This document shows positions 6,699 to 14,770 of a DNA stretch of 44,719 bases, piece after piece. The position numbers were made by a program, and so were the translations under genes. The stretch comes from a virus, in the IMG/VR virus record IMGVR_UViG_3300035688_000016, positions 1 through 44,719 of that record; one strand, written 5' to 3'. The first letter of the stretch is position 1. Each line of letters starts with the position of its first letter. The notes under the pieces are model-generated. The model saw only the letters and a list, made by a program, of their open reading frames with translations, did no database searches and was not told where the DNA came from.

Positions 6699-8000
6699 AT
6701 GCCATATACCGTTTCGCAACTTCAGGCAGACGAGCGGTTCAAGGGAATGCCGAAGCACGCGCTTGAGATATTCGCGGCGGCGTTCAACGCGGCGAGTGCG
6801 GCGGGCAACCCGGAGGCTCGCTGCTTCCAGATCGCCTGGGCCGCCGTGAAGGAGAAGTATCATAGGACGGCAGAGGGCGCATGGGTAGAGTTCGCTGTCG
6901 AGATGGGCAGGTACGCCGAAGCGACCAACGGCGATGACTACTACAAGAGAGATGATGGGAGGTGGGTTCTTTTGACTGACGACGTGGAGCGCGAGGCCAA
7001 GCTATTCGAGGCCGGGGACTATCCCGACAAGGGCGTGAGCATCACCGAGGAAGAGTTGGACGCGATGGTCGCGGCTCACCCGGCGGAGGGAGTGCCGATC
7101 AAGGTTGAGCACTCGGAGACGCCGTTTGACGGTGCGCTCGGTACTGTGCAGGCTATCTACCGCCGGGGCAAAGAACTATTTGGGAAGATTAGGTTCCCTA
7201 GGTCGGCGTGGGACTTCCTGGAGGCGGCAGGCGCGAAGGCACTATCCTGTGGGGTCAAGCGCGACAAGACAGGGATAACTGAGGTTTCGATAGTCTGCAA
7301 CCCGCGAGTAGCGGACGCCCGGATATTCGCGGATACGGCAGAGGCGGTAAGGTTTTCGGCGGATGTTGAATGGGACGGCCATCCGGCGAAAGAAGAGACA
7401 TCCGCCGTCCCGAAATCTAGCACATTGCCCCCGAAGGAAGGGGCAGAGGAGGTGAAACCCATGCCGGAAGACGGCAACAGGGAAATCACGTTTGAGGCCG
7501 CGCTGGAGGTAGTCCGCAAGGCTGCCGAGGCGGACGATGCCCGCGCGCAGGTGGTCAAGTCCGAACTGGAGCGCACGGCTTACTTCAAGCAAGTCGAGGA
7601 GAGCGTGCAGCGGGTAGCCGCCCGTGAGACGGAACTTGACATGCACTTCCGCCGGACCAACGCGGAGGGCGTGCTAGGGCAGTTCAAACGCGCAGGTAAG
7701 ATCGTGCCTGTGTCGGAGAAGCTGGCGAGGGCGCTACTCTCGGAGCTGCCGCTCGTAAGTACGTTCGCCGAGCCAGCGCATGTCATCAAGTTCACGGACA
7801 AGGACGGGAACGAGCAGACGGCCCACTTCGCCGAGGTGTTCAAGATGTTCCTGGAGGCGAGTCCGCCCTGCGTGAGCTATGCGGAGATGGTCCGCAACGA
7901 GAAGGAAGCCGAACTCGGAGGCGCGACCGCCGAGCAAGTCAAGTTCGCGGAGGCGCACGGCGTCTCGAAGGAAGACCTGGCGAAGTACGCCGGAAGGTAG
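6699..8000 (+). CDS. ChaB domain fused to Mu gpI-like prohead protease/scaffold
   Basis: Residues 1-66 match the ChaB domain (MPKHALEIFAAAFNAASAAG, AWAAVKEKYHR). Residues ~105-220 resemble phage I-like (Mu gpI) prohead proteases (GDYPDKGVSITEEELDAMV, IKVEHSE, GALGTVQAIYRRGKELFGKI, KALSCGVKRD). From about residue 250 the protein becomes a charged helical scaffold. It should drive assembly and proteolytic maturation of the capsid. A strong internal start at 7461 would make the scaffold portion separately. The ChaB fusion is unusual to me for this family. Confidence 0.75.
   Translation: MPYTVSQLQADERFKGMPKHALEIFAAAFNAASAAGNPEARCFQIAWAAVKEKYHRTAEGAWVEFAVEMGRYAEATNGDDYYKRDDGRWVLLTDDVEREAKLFEAGDYPDKGVSITEEELDAMVAAHPAEGVPIKVEHSETPFDGALGTVQAIYRRGKELFGKIRFPRSAWDFLEAAGAKALSCGVKRDKTGITEVSIVCNPRVADARIFADTAEAVRFSADVEWDGHPAKEETSAVPKSSTLPPKEGAEEVKPMPEDGNREITFEAALEVVRKAAEADDARAQVVKSELERTAYFKQVEESVQRVAARETELDMHFRRTNAEGVLGQFKRAGKIVPVSEKLARALLSELPLVSTFAEPAHVIKFTDKDGNEQTAHFAEVFKMFLEASPPCVSYAEMVRNEKEAELGGATAEQVKFAEAHGVSKEDLAKYAGR
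7461..8000 (+). CDS. Nested scaffolding protein from an internal in-frame start
   Basis: Codon 255 of the protease gene is ATG 7461, preceded by GAGGAGGTGA with GGAGG at 7448-7452, an optimal 8-base spacing and as strong as any gene start in this window. The product would be 179 residues, acidic and helical, covering only the scaffold part. Nested scaffolds in the protease 3' end are known from lambda (Nu3 inside C) and Mu (Z inside I). The same arrangement is inferred here; expression is not proven. Confidence 0.7.
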   Translation: MPEDGNREITFEAALEVVRKAAEADDARAQVVKSELERTAYFKQVEESVQRVAARETELDMHFRRTNAEGVLGQFKRAGKIVPVSEKLARALLSELPLVSTFAEPAHVIKFTDKDGNEQTAHFAEVFKMFLEASPPCVSYAEMVRNEKEAELGGATAEQVKFAEAHGVSKEDLAKYAGR

Positions 8001-8012
8001 GAGGTGATTTGA

Positions 8013-8474
8013 ATGGCCTATGGCACTACGACCGCTATCCGTGAGACCGGCGTGGCCGATGGTAGGTTTGTCGCCTGTCTTGCCAAAGCCGCGCAGGTCT
8101 TCAAAAAGGGCGACATTGTAGTCATTGACGCCACCGACGGCCTAGCCTACAAAGCGTATGCCGACGCTGGCTATGCCAACGGCGACATCTTTGCCGGGAT
8201 AGCGAACGACTCGAAGATAGCCGCCGCAGGCGATACTGACACGATTGTAGTGGATACGGAGGGCATCCATGAGTTGACTATCGCTGCGACGAACCAGGCC
8301 ACGGCAGTAGGGAGGCCGGTCTACCACGAGATCGGGGAGGGTACGGCGCAAACCGTCACGTTGACGGCGCCTGCGCCCTACCTGCGGATCGGCATTGTGA
8401 CCGGGCTAGTTAGCACGACTAAGGTACTGGTAGACATCGAGGGGTTCCTGAATATCGCCGCAGGCGCCGACTAG
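8013..8474 (+). CDS. Capsid decoration-like protein, first tandem copy
   Basis: This 153-residue beta-rich protein (KKGDIVVIDATDG, DIFAGIANDSK, VYHEIGEG, LVSTTKVLVDIEG) has the look of small phage head-decoration/cement proteins of the DUF2190 kind. It is followed by a paralogue 13 bases downstream and then by the major capsid gene, which supports a capsid-surface role. GGAGGTGATT precedes ATG 8013. An internal stretch (8079-8157) is identical at base level to the second copy, while the rest has diverged. Confidence 0.65.
   Translation: MAYGTTTAIRETGVADGRFVACLAKAAQVFKKGDIVVIDATDGLAYKAYADAGYANGDIFAGIANDSKIAAAGDTDTIVVDTEGIHELTIAATNQATAVGRPVYHEIGEGTAQTVTLTAPAPYLRIGIVTGLVSTTKVLVDIEGFLNIAAGAD
8079..8157 (+). 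repeat. 79-base identical tract, first copy (second at 8554-8632)
   Basis: The 79 bases match exactly at a 475-base offset, although the flanking parts of the two paralogous genes differ at many positions. A recent gene conversion or unequal exchange limited to this segment is the simplest reading. Confidence 0.9.
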
Positions 8475-8487
8475 GAGGTGATGACTG

Positions 8488-8946
8488 ATGGCATACTCAA
8501 CTACCACAACTATCCGTGAGACCGGCGTGCAGGACGGCAAGTACATAGCCCTCCTTGCCAAAGCCGCGCAGGTCTTCAAAAAGGGCGACATTGTAGTCAT
8601 TGACGCCACCGACGGCCTAGCCTACAAAGCGTGGGCGCACGCCACGACTGCCGCTGGCGATATATTCGCCGGCGTAGCGATGGAGTCGAAGACGGCGGCA
8701 GCCGGCGATGCCGACACGATCAAGGTGAACACTAAGGGCGTCCATGAATTCGACATCGCCACGACCTCCCAGGCGGCAGGTCTGGGTAGGCCGGTCTACC
8801 ACGAGGACGGAACGAGCGGCAATGCTCAACTCGTAGTTATCGCCGCGCCGGCAACGCACTACCTGCGCGTCGGCGTGATCGTCGGCCTGGTTAGTACGAC
8901 AAAGGTTCTCGTCAAGATCGAGGGCCTCAAGAACGTTTCTCCATAA
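8488..8946 (+). CDS. Capsid decoration-like protein, second tandem copy
   Basis: This is a 152-residue paralogue of the preceding protein with the same motif order (RETGVQDGKYIALLAKAAQ, KKGDIVVIDATDG, GRPVYHEDG, GLVSTTKVLVKIEG). It starts at ATG 8488 after AGGAGGTGATGACTG and ends 23 bases before the major capsid gene. The two copies may form mixed trimers on the capsid, or one may serve another vertex or protein. Function is inferred from position and fold appearance only. Confidence 0.65.
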   Translation: MAYSTTTTIRETGVQDGKYIALLAKAAQVFKKGDIVVIDATDGLAYKAWAHATTAAGDIFAGVAMESKTAAAGDADTIKVNTKGVHEFDIATTSQAAGLGRPVYHEDGTSGNAQLVVIAAPATHYLRVGVIVGLVSTTKVLVKIEGLKNVSP

Positions 8947-8969
8947 CATACGAAAGGTGGTGATTTACT

Positions 8970-9908
8970 GTGCCTATCACTCAGAGTGATATACCGAACT
9001 TGATGAACCCAGCGATCAGGGCGATCTTCTTCGAGGCGTACCAGGCGGCAATCGCAGCCGCTGATTGGACGCAGATATGCGACATCGTACCGTCCACGAC
9101 CAAGACTGAGACTTATGCCTGGCTGGGTGCGCTGCCCTCCATGCGGCTCTTTGACGCAGAGCGACTTCCGAAGGGTATCAGCGAATACGCCTATACGCTG
9201 ACCAACAAGAAGTACGAGGTATCTATCGCGGTCGACCGCGATGCCTATGAGGACGACCAGTTCGGCCAGATCAAGTTGCGTATTCAAGGGCTGGCACGCG
9301 AGGCTGCTCGCTATAAGGAAGCGCTTGTCATGGGCGCGCTTGAGAAGGGAATATCGTCTACGCCAGCGACGGACGGCTATGCTTACGATGGGGCGTACAT
9401 GTTCGGCACCAGCCGAACCATCGGGGCATCAGGTACGATAGACAACTACGACACAGGTGTCTTGACTGCCGCGAATCTCCAGACCGAGATCATCAAGCTG
9501 ATGAACTTCTGTGACGATACCGGCAAGTCTATGGGACTCCTGCCGGATACGCTGGTTGTGTCGCCCACAAACATGTTCGTCGCTCGGGAGCTACTGAACT
9601 CGGTTTACTTCCCGGACTTACCTGCGGCGACCTATCCGGCGGTCCCGAAGGTGAACGTCCTTCAGGGCATGTTGAAGTTAATCGTGACTCCGTACATCTC
9701 GACAACTCCGGCCCGGTGGTTCCTCCTGGATACCAAGCACGTGCCGAAGCCGTTGATCCTGCAGATGCGGGAGGACGTGACGTTTGATGCGCTTGAGGCC
9801 AACTCGGAAACTGGCTTCATGCGCGATCAATACGTCTATGGCGTGAAGATGCGGTGTGTCGTCGGCTACGGACTGCCGCAGACAGCCATAGCCGTAAGTG
9901 GCAGTTAG
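8970..9908 (+). CDS. Major capsid protein, Mu gpT-like
   Basis: The 312-residue protein fits the HK97-fold Mu T family: N-terminal PAIRAIFFEAYQ, the P-loop-like TYAWLGALPSMRLF, central YEVSIAVDRDAYEDDQ, and the C-terminal FDALEANSETGFMRDQYVYG. It would form the icosahedral shell. Start is GTG 8970 with AGGTGGTGA upstream. Its position after the protease/scaffold and decoration genes is the expected order. No propeptide is evident, consistent with a separate scaffold. Confidence 0.9.
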   Translation: MPITQSDIPNLMNPAIRAIFFEAYQAAIAAADWTQICDIVPSTTKTETYAWLGALPSMRLFDAERLPKGISEYAYTLTNKKYEVSIAVDRDAYEDDQFGQIKLRIQGLAREAARYKEALVMGALEKGISSTPATDGYAYDGAYMFGTSRTIGASGTIDNYDTGVLTAANLQTEIIKLMNFCDDTGKSMGLLPDTLVVSPTNMFVARELLNSVYFPDLPAATYPAVPKVNVLQGMLKLIVTPYISTTPARWFLLDTKHVPKPLILQMREDVTFDALEANSETGFMRDQYVYGVKMRCVVGYGLPQTAIAVSGS

Positions 9909-9991
9909 TACTGGGTGTGGCTGGCATTGGGCCGTCACACGTACGGGCGCTGGAGGTTTCTAGGGCCTCCTTGCGCCTGGGAGGTAATACT

Positions 9992-10258
9992 ATGCCTTAC
10001 TTAGTGAGGTCCGCACGCGGCCCGGGCTGTTCTGGAGTCAAGCTACGGGACGGCACGGTGATCGGGCAGGAGTGGAAAGAGGTCGAGTTCCTGTGTGAGT
10101 TGGACACGACGGACTCGCTGATCGAGTGGAAAGAGATCGAGCCGGAACTCGAACCCGCGCCGCCGGTTGAGGCGGCTGAGATACCTGTGATTGTCGAGGC
10201 GACCGTACCGGGGATAGAGAGGCCGTCCCGGAAGCGGCGGAGGAAGGTGAGGCCGTGA
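9992..10258 (+). CDS. Small head-region protein of unknown function
   Basis: This 88-residue protein starts at ATG 9992 behind GGGAGGTAA, the only good site in this interval. The N-terminal half is compact (KLRDGTVIGQEWKEVEFLCE). The C-terminal half is Pro/Glu/Val-rich and ends in a basic RKRRRKVRP tail. Its stop overlaps the GTG of the DUF2961 gene (GTGA), so both are probably co-translated. It might be a linker or chaperone for that protein. A GC-rich imperfect hairpin lies between the capsid gene and this start (~9949-9980). Confidence 0.65.
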   Translation: MPYLVRSARGPGCSGVKLRDGTVIGQEWKEVEFLCELDTTDSLIEWKEIEPELEPAPPVEAAEIPVIVEATVPGIERPSRKRRRKVRP

Positions 10259-11892
10259 GTTACACAGGTACGAGCGAGCTGATCTTCTCCGACCTTACTG
10301 ACGGGGTAGTAGACGACGAGTCGGCACACGCCTCCGATCCCTGCAGCGTCGGCCGTATGGATAAGGCGACCTTGCAGGTGACGGCGACCAAGACACTCTC
10401 ACCGGGCGACCTTACCGCGCTACTTGAGGCGAGCGAGGACGGCACGAACTGGGCGACCGTCGGGGCGATACTCTTCACTGCGGACGGCTCCTCGACAGTC
10501 CACATAGACTCGACGCATACCTGGCTACGTTGTAAGTTGACCGCAGCGGCGACCACGAACGGCACGAACTACTGGACGGTCACGGCGGTACTGACGGCAC
10601 TGTACCATCTCGGGCACGAGTTCGAGGAGGCCGAGTCTCAGGCAGGGAACCCGCTAGAGTTTCCCTTCCCCAGTCCGCAGTATCCCGGCAAGATGCTGAC
10701 TGCGAAGAAGGAGGAGGACGACATTATAGACCATACTGCCGATCCTCCGACGCTTGTGGTGCTGAACCTCGGTGCGGGACAACAGGGCGTAATCCGCCGC
10801 ATCCAGATCGTGTTCCAAACCTTGAACAACAAAGCCACTACCCTCCAGGCGGTGTGGGCTGCCCTACGGCTGGTAGTTACGGTAGATGGTGAGGTTGACC
10901 CTGCTGTAGACGTTGCACTGGGTGAATTGGCGGCACTTGGGCTTGTGGCGAATGACCAAACCTTGCAGGTGTGGCAGACACCGATGTTCAGTGTGAACCT
11001 GAACACCTGGGGCGCCCAGGACGGTCAGTGCCAGATTGACCTTAGTTGGCCTATGCCATTCTCCAACGGCATTAAAGTGGAGATTAGGCCGTCACCAGGT
11101 TTTGAGTATTGGACTGCCCCTAGTACACACAACTGCCATACCTGGGTTTACGTCTCCTATCAGAACGTGCTGCCGCCGTGTTGGAATCGAAACTACAGGT
11201 TCCGCGCAAGCAGATTCCAGCACGAGTTCGGCGTCTTTGAATGTGAGGGCACTGCCACCACTGACCCCGCTAACCACAAACACCTTATAGGGACGAGCAG
11301 CTACTTCGTCGTGCAGTTGAGCCCGACAGATATGGTTGCCTACCAATACCGTGCTGTTTGCTCCGAGATTGACCACATAGAGAGTGAAACGTCGCTGTAC
11401 ACCGTTGACAACATGGAGGTTCTAACCGGCGCAGTCATATATGGGATCAAGGCTGGAACGCCAGAAGCTCCCAGTATTGAGACGATATTCGACAGGCCAG
11501 CGGGGAAACGCGGAGTCTACGTAGGTAGCCTTGCCTCGTTTAACCAGGGTGAGATCGGCGAAATCACGGACAACTTCTTTGAATACAACGTCCAGTTTCA
11601 TGTTGACAGGGAACCCAACGCGAGTTGGGAAGCCAGCAGCACTGAGGACTATTTTGGCAGTGGGTTCTACTTTGGGGGTAGCACACACGCTAAACCGATA
11701 CTTGGCCTAGAGAGCGGCCAGCCGTGCGTAGACCACACGAGCAAGTGCTATACGGCTTACCGCATCCACCGTGACGATCCGATTCCTTACTCTGACGGCA
11801 TTTATAGCCTTTGGCAGTGGGGCGCGGCAGGTCAGAATCTCTACAATCCCATTGATGTCACATGGGTTCATCTCTACTACGAGGAAGTCTAA
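10255..11892 (+). CDS. Head-module protein with DUF2961/GH172-like domain
   Basis: Residues 1-~115 form a beta-rich domain (LEASEDGTNWATVG) like those on phage fibres. From ~160 onward the protein follows DUF2961: VIRRIQIVFQ, LRLVVTVDGEVDPAVDVALGEL, WPMPFSNGIKVEI, KRGVYVGSL, STEDYFGSGFYF, YRIHRDDPIPY. DUF2961 defines glycoside hydrolase family 172 (fructofuranose and arabinofuranose-active enzymes with a double jelly-roll trimer). Glu443 (FFEYN) and Glu464 (STEDYF) are 21 residues apart, the spacing I recall for the GH172 catalytic pair. It may be a capsid-surface glycan-cleaving fibre. It sits just after the major capsid and overlaps both neighbours. Confidence 0.8.
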   Translation: MSYTGTSELIFSDLTDGVVDDESAHASDPCSVGRMDKATLQVTATKTLSPGDLTALLEASEDGTNWATVGAILFTADGSSTVHIDSTHTWLRCKLTAAATTNGTNYWTVTAVLTALYHLGHEFEEAESQAGNPLEFPFPSPQYPGKMLTAKKEEDDIIDHTADPPTLVVLNLGAGQQGVIRRIQIVFQTLNNKATTLQAVWAALRLVVTVDGEVDPAVDVALGELAALGLVANDQTLQVWQTPMFSVNLNTWGAQDGQCQIDLSWPMPFSNGIKVEIRPSPGFEYWTAPSTHNCHTWVYVSYQNVLPPCWNRNYRFRASRFQHEFGVFECEGTATTDPANHKHLIGTSSYFVVQLSPTDMVAYQYRAVCSEIDHIESETSLYTVDNMEVLTGAVIYGIKAGTPEAPSIETIFDRPAGKRGVYVGSLASFNQGEIGEITDNFFEYNVQFHVDREPNASWEASSTEDYFGSGFYFGGSTHAKPILGLESGQPCVDHTSKCYTAYRIHRDDPIPYSDGIYSLWQWGAAGQNLYNPIDVTWVHLYYEEV

Positions 11893-12395
11893 TGCCCGCA
11901 GTTCTGACAGTAGAAGACGACGACATCAAGGCTTACCTGCTCATCCTGGTTGACACGTACGACGCAGGGATAGCCGCAATCCTGGCCGCCTGGGATACGG
12001 CAATAGAGGTCATGATCCAGGCAGGCTACCTGAATGATGCGGCACTGACGGACATCCTGACGCTCGGCAAGCTCCTCGTGATCTGCGGGCAGGTCAAGAA
12101 CTGCCTGCCAGCGACCGCGACCGGCAGCGGCGCAAAGACCTCGATCAAGATGGGTAGTTACGCAGAGAGCACGGAGAGCGCGACGAGTACCGGCGGCACT
12201 ACGACCGGGGTATCGGGTGACGGGCTGATAGAACAGGGCTGGGGCATACTGCGGCCCTACATGACCGCCGAGGCCATCGCGCAGGGCTTCGAGCAGATTA
12301 TCTCGTCAACACAGACCTACGCCCGCGAGTTCCGGCTAACGCATAGGGACTCCGAGGGCGGGGTGACTGTCCAGGGCACGATGGAGGGCTGGTAG
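11892..12395 (+). CDS. Head-tail connector candidate, unknown family
   Basis: This 167-residue protein starts at ATG 11892 inside the previous TAA (TAATG). The first ~75 residues are helical (DIKAYLLILVDTYDAGIAAI), the middle is Ser/Thr/Gly-rich, and the end is GFEQIISSTQTYAREFRLTH. It occupies the slot where head completion/adaptor genes normally lie, after capsid genes and before head-closure genes. No family signature is recognised, so the role is positional inference. Confidence 0.55.
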   Translation: MPAVLTVEDDDIKAYLLILVDTYDAGIAAILAAWDTAIEVMIQAGYLNDAALTDILTLGKLLVICGQVKNCLPATATGSGAKTSIKMGSYAESTESATSTGGTTTGVSGDGLIEQGWGILRPYMTAEAIAQGFEQIISSTQTYAREFRLTHRDSEGGVTVQGTMEGW

Positions 12396-12396
12396 G

Positions 12397-12777
12397 TTGG
12401 CGAGCATTGACCTCAATCATCTGCCACATACCGTGGCGATCTGGCGGAAGTACGAAGTCCCCGCGTACGACGGTACGGGGCGGATTCAGACGCCCTCTTA
12501 TGTGTGCGGTGAAGTCTCCGAACCCTGCTGGATGGAGCCACTGTCGGCTACGGAGAAGGCAGGACTCGGGTACGCCTTTGACGCGAACAGTTACCGTGCC
12601 TGGTTCGCCGTAAGCGCGAAACTGAAGGCCACAACTGGCGATGTTCTGATTTACGACAACGTAGCCTACCAGGTAGACGACTGGACGGTGTATGATAGCG
12701 GCCCCACAGCGGCGCAGCACGTCGAAGCGATGTCCATGAGGCTGCCGGCGATCCCGGCGGGCGTCACGTTCCCATGA
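12397..12777 (+). CDS. Head-closure / head-tail joining protein candidate
   Basis: The 126-residue beta-rich protein (LPHTVAIWRKYEVPAYDGTG, YDNVAYQVDDWTVYDSG) resembles the small barrel head-tail joining proteins in layout: an opening strand with a tyrosine/tryptophan patch and a late VDDW-type strand. TTG 12397 is eight bases after GGAGGG. Its place, between an adaptor candidate and tail-completion candidates, agrees. Confidence 0.6.
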   Translation: MASIDLNHLPHTVAIWRKYEVPAYDGTGRIQTPSYVCGEVSEPCWMEPLSATEKAGLGYAFDANSYRAWFAVSAKLKATTGDVLIYDNVAYQVDDWTVYDSGPTAAQHVEAMSMRLPAIPAGVTFP

Positions 12778-12784
12778 GGCACTT

Positions 12785-13264
12785 ATGACTGCACCGAGTT
12801 TCGACTATACGGATGCAATAAAGGCGCTCTGCACGCAGTTCGCGGCAATGACGGGACTCTCGGAGGGGCCACCGAACAAGGTGGAGGAGTCGGCCATGAC
12901 CTTCCCCGTCTTCGACGCGGCCTACGAGCTGCCGTACGGCGTAGTGGAGACAGTCGGGGCGATGGAGATCGAGCAGGGCGGCGACCTGGCGATCCTCCAG
13001 GTTCGGAACCGACTGCGCCTGCGGGTCTGGTATATCCGTAGTTGCGAACCCCATGCCGTGGTCGGGGACAGTCTGCGGGCGGACGGCGAGCTGATAGCGC
13101 AGACGTTCTGGGAGTCAACTTTGAGTAATATGGTCGAGGCCGTCTGGCCGGTGAGTATTGATTGGAGTTACGAGGCCGAGTTCAACGCGGCGGCTAAGAT
13201 AGCTGGCTGGCCTGCGGCGGCTGTAGCAGTCACGATGGACGTTGTAGCCGTGGAGAGGCGGTAG
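12785..13264 (+). CDS. Tail completion / neck protein candidate
   Basis: This 159-residue protein (FDYTDAIKALCTQFAAMTGL, LAILQVRNRLRLRVWYIRS, TMDVVAVERR) has the alternating alpha-beta pattern of tail-terminator or neck proteins but no diagnostic motif. It begins seven bases after the head-closure candidate and ends one base before the next gene, so it is part of the same translation chain. Confidence 0.55.
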   Translation: MTAPSFDYTDAIKALCTQFAAMTGLSEGPPNKVEESAMTFPVFDAAYELPYGVVETVGAMEIEQGGDLAILQVRNRLRLRVWYIRSCEPHAVVGDSLRADGELIAQTFWESTLSNMVEAVWPVSIDWSYEAEFNAAAKIAGWPAAAVAVTMDVVAVERR

Positions 13265-13265
13265 C

Positions 13266-13760
13266 ATGGCCGGGGTAGTATTCACGAGTAACGCAGGGGC
13301 ACTGGCTGCACGACTCAGGCGCAAGGCCAGCTCGTTTATACCACTCCAGGTCGGTGCGATGCGGGCCGCGACAAACGACGTTTTGCACGAGGCGCGGCGG
13401 CTCTCCGGTAGGACCTATGCCACGACCGCGAAACTGCGGGCGATGGGGCATCCGTACGCACGGGCCGGTAGAGGCGGCGGGTTTGGCAGGCGGTTGCGCG
13501 GAGGGGCAGCATTGCCAGCACCGCCGTTCGTGCTGAACCTGCAGACCGGGAGGCTGCACGGCCTCTGGCGTACGCTGGTTCGGCGCGGCATGGGCGTCGT
13601 CACGGGAACGGTCTACAATCTGGCCGCTTACTCGCGGTTCATGCGGGGGACGCGGAAGATGATTGAGCGGCCTATCTTACAGGAGGCGCTCCGCCGCCAT
13701 AAGCAACGGATGCTCCGACGCTTCCGGGGTGGCTTGCAGAAATCGTTATCATCCCGATAG
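13266..13760 (+). CDS. HK97 gp10-like tail completion candidate
   Basis: The 164-residue, very basic protein has an N-terminal helix after VVFTSNAGALAARLRRKASS, a central PPFVLNLQTGRLHGLWR and a C-terminal Arg/Lys-rich helix (EALRRHKQRMLRRFRGGLQ). Size, charge and gene order recall HK97 gp10-type minor tail/neck proteins, but similarity is weak. Its last codons overlap a perfect TCCCGAT/ATCGGGA hairpin at 13752-13767, which ends just before the next gene's ribosome binding site. Confidence 0.5.
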   Translation: MAGVVFTSNAGALAARLRRKASSFIPLQVGAMRAATNDVLHEARRLSGRTYATTAKLRAMGHPYARAGRGGGFGRRLRGGAALPAPPFVLNLQTGRLHGLWRTLVRRGMGVVTGTVYNLAAYSRFMRGTRKMIERPILQEALRRHKQRMLRRFRGGLQKSLSSR

Positions 13761-13767
13761 ATCGGGA
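13752..13767. repeat. TCCCGAT-AG-ATCGGGA hairpin at gene junction
   Basis: A 7-bp perfect stem with a 2-base loop, related in core to the 16-base palindrome found four times in the window. It spans the stop of the gp10-like gene and ends three bases before the next Shine-Dalgarno, so it could modulate coupling between the two genes. Confidence 0.7.
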
Positions 13768-13784
13768 ATAGGAGGTGGTTACAT

Positions 13785-14753
13785 TTGAGCGCAATCACGG
13801 CAATACAGGGAATCGTTGACCGGGTAGCGAAGGGCAGGCAGAACGGGCAGGCTAACTTCGCTACGGGCGATGACTTCTGGACGCGGGTAGACGCCGCCGC
13901 CGATGAGACGTTCGAGAACCGGGTCAAGGGGTCGGATATAACCGACCTAGACGCGGCGTTGGCGGCTGGGCAGGTCTGGGACTCCACGAAACTACGGAAG
14001 CTGATCTCGCTTCTTAATAGCTACCTCGCGGTTGACCTCGGCACGAGCGGCCCGGACTATCTCGACAACTACCTGGCTTCACTGGGCGGTTGGCGCGTGC
14101 CGTACGAGGCGGGCGAGGCGATAGTGGAGGCCGTCGGCACGGGCGGGCGACTGCCTGCCTGCCGTGTGTTCCCGAAGGGGACATGGGCGGCGAATATAGA
14201 CGGCAACGCGACCGCCGGATTGCACAGGTTCGGCTCGTCGCTCCGAGCCACTGGCGCATGGACGTGGACTGAGGATGAGGGGGCGTTGCCGATCACGACG
14301 ATAGCACCGGTGTTCGTGGCGGCCCATATAGTCGGGGGAACGCCGCCCTCCGCCTGCGTAGTCCACGGAATCAACCAGTCCGACGCGGAAAAGGCCGTCA
14401 CGCTGACAGAGACGTTCGCAGCGGACGCGCAGTTCGTGGTCGGCGAGCAGAACATCGCAGCCGAGGCCGCTGCCGGCCAGAAGGTCGTCACAGTCGCCGT
14501 TACGGGGCAGTTCACCGATGAGGAGTGGGTTCTTCTGATCTCGGCTGACCTGGCGACCGCAGAACTCTGCCAGGTAGACAGTATCGTGACCAATACGAGC
14601 CTCACGATGAAGTCGAATCTGCTCAATACGTTCGCCAATACCGGCCACGTCTGGCCGCTGTTCAAGGACGCCCATATCAACGGCGTCACAGGCGGCACGA
14701 ACGACGATACGATGGAGTTGTATGCGCGACCCGACAGGGCAATCGCGCTTTGA
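13785..14753 (+). CDS. Structural protein of unknown function, tail region
   Basis: The 322-residue protein starts at TTG 13785, nine bases after GGAGG. The first ~95 residues are helical (AITAIQGIVDRVAKGRQNG, LRKLISLLNSYLAVDLGTS); the rest is beta-rich and Ala/Thr-rich, like virion surface proteins. It lies just before the tail-tube candidate and could be a tail sheath-less tube partner, neck whisker or decoration. No family recognised. The late position and strong ribosome binding site suggest an abundant virion component. Confidence 0.5.
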   Translation: MSAITAIQGIVDRVAKGRQNGQANFATGDDFWTRVDAAADETFENRVKGSDITDLDAALAAGQVWDSTKLRKLISLLNSYLAVDLGTSGPDYLDNYLASLGGWRVPYEAGEAIVEAVGTGGRLPACRVFPKGTWAANIDGNATAGLHRFGSSLRATGAWTWTEDEGALPITTIAPVFVAAHIVGGTPPSACVVHGINQSDAEKAVTLTETFAADAQFVVGEQNIAAEAAAGQKVVTVAVTGQFTDEEWVLLISADLATAELCQVDSIVTNTSLTMKSNLLNTFANTGHVWPLFKDAHINGVTGGTNDDTMELYARPDRAIAL

Positions 14754-14770
14754 TCTGGAGGTGATTCGAT

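Noticed and set aside
9909-9991. Terminator after the major capsid gene
   Set aside because: A GC-rich imperfect hairpin is present but no T-run follows, and a ribosome binding site starts within it.
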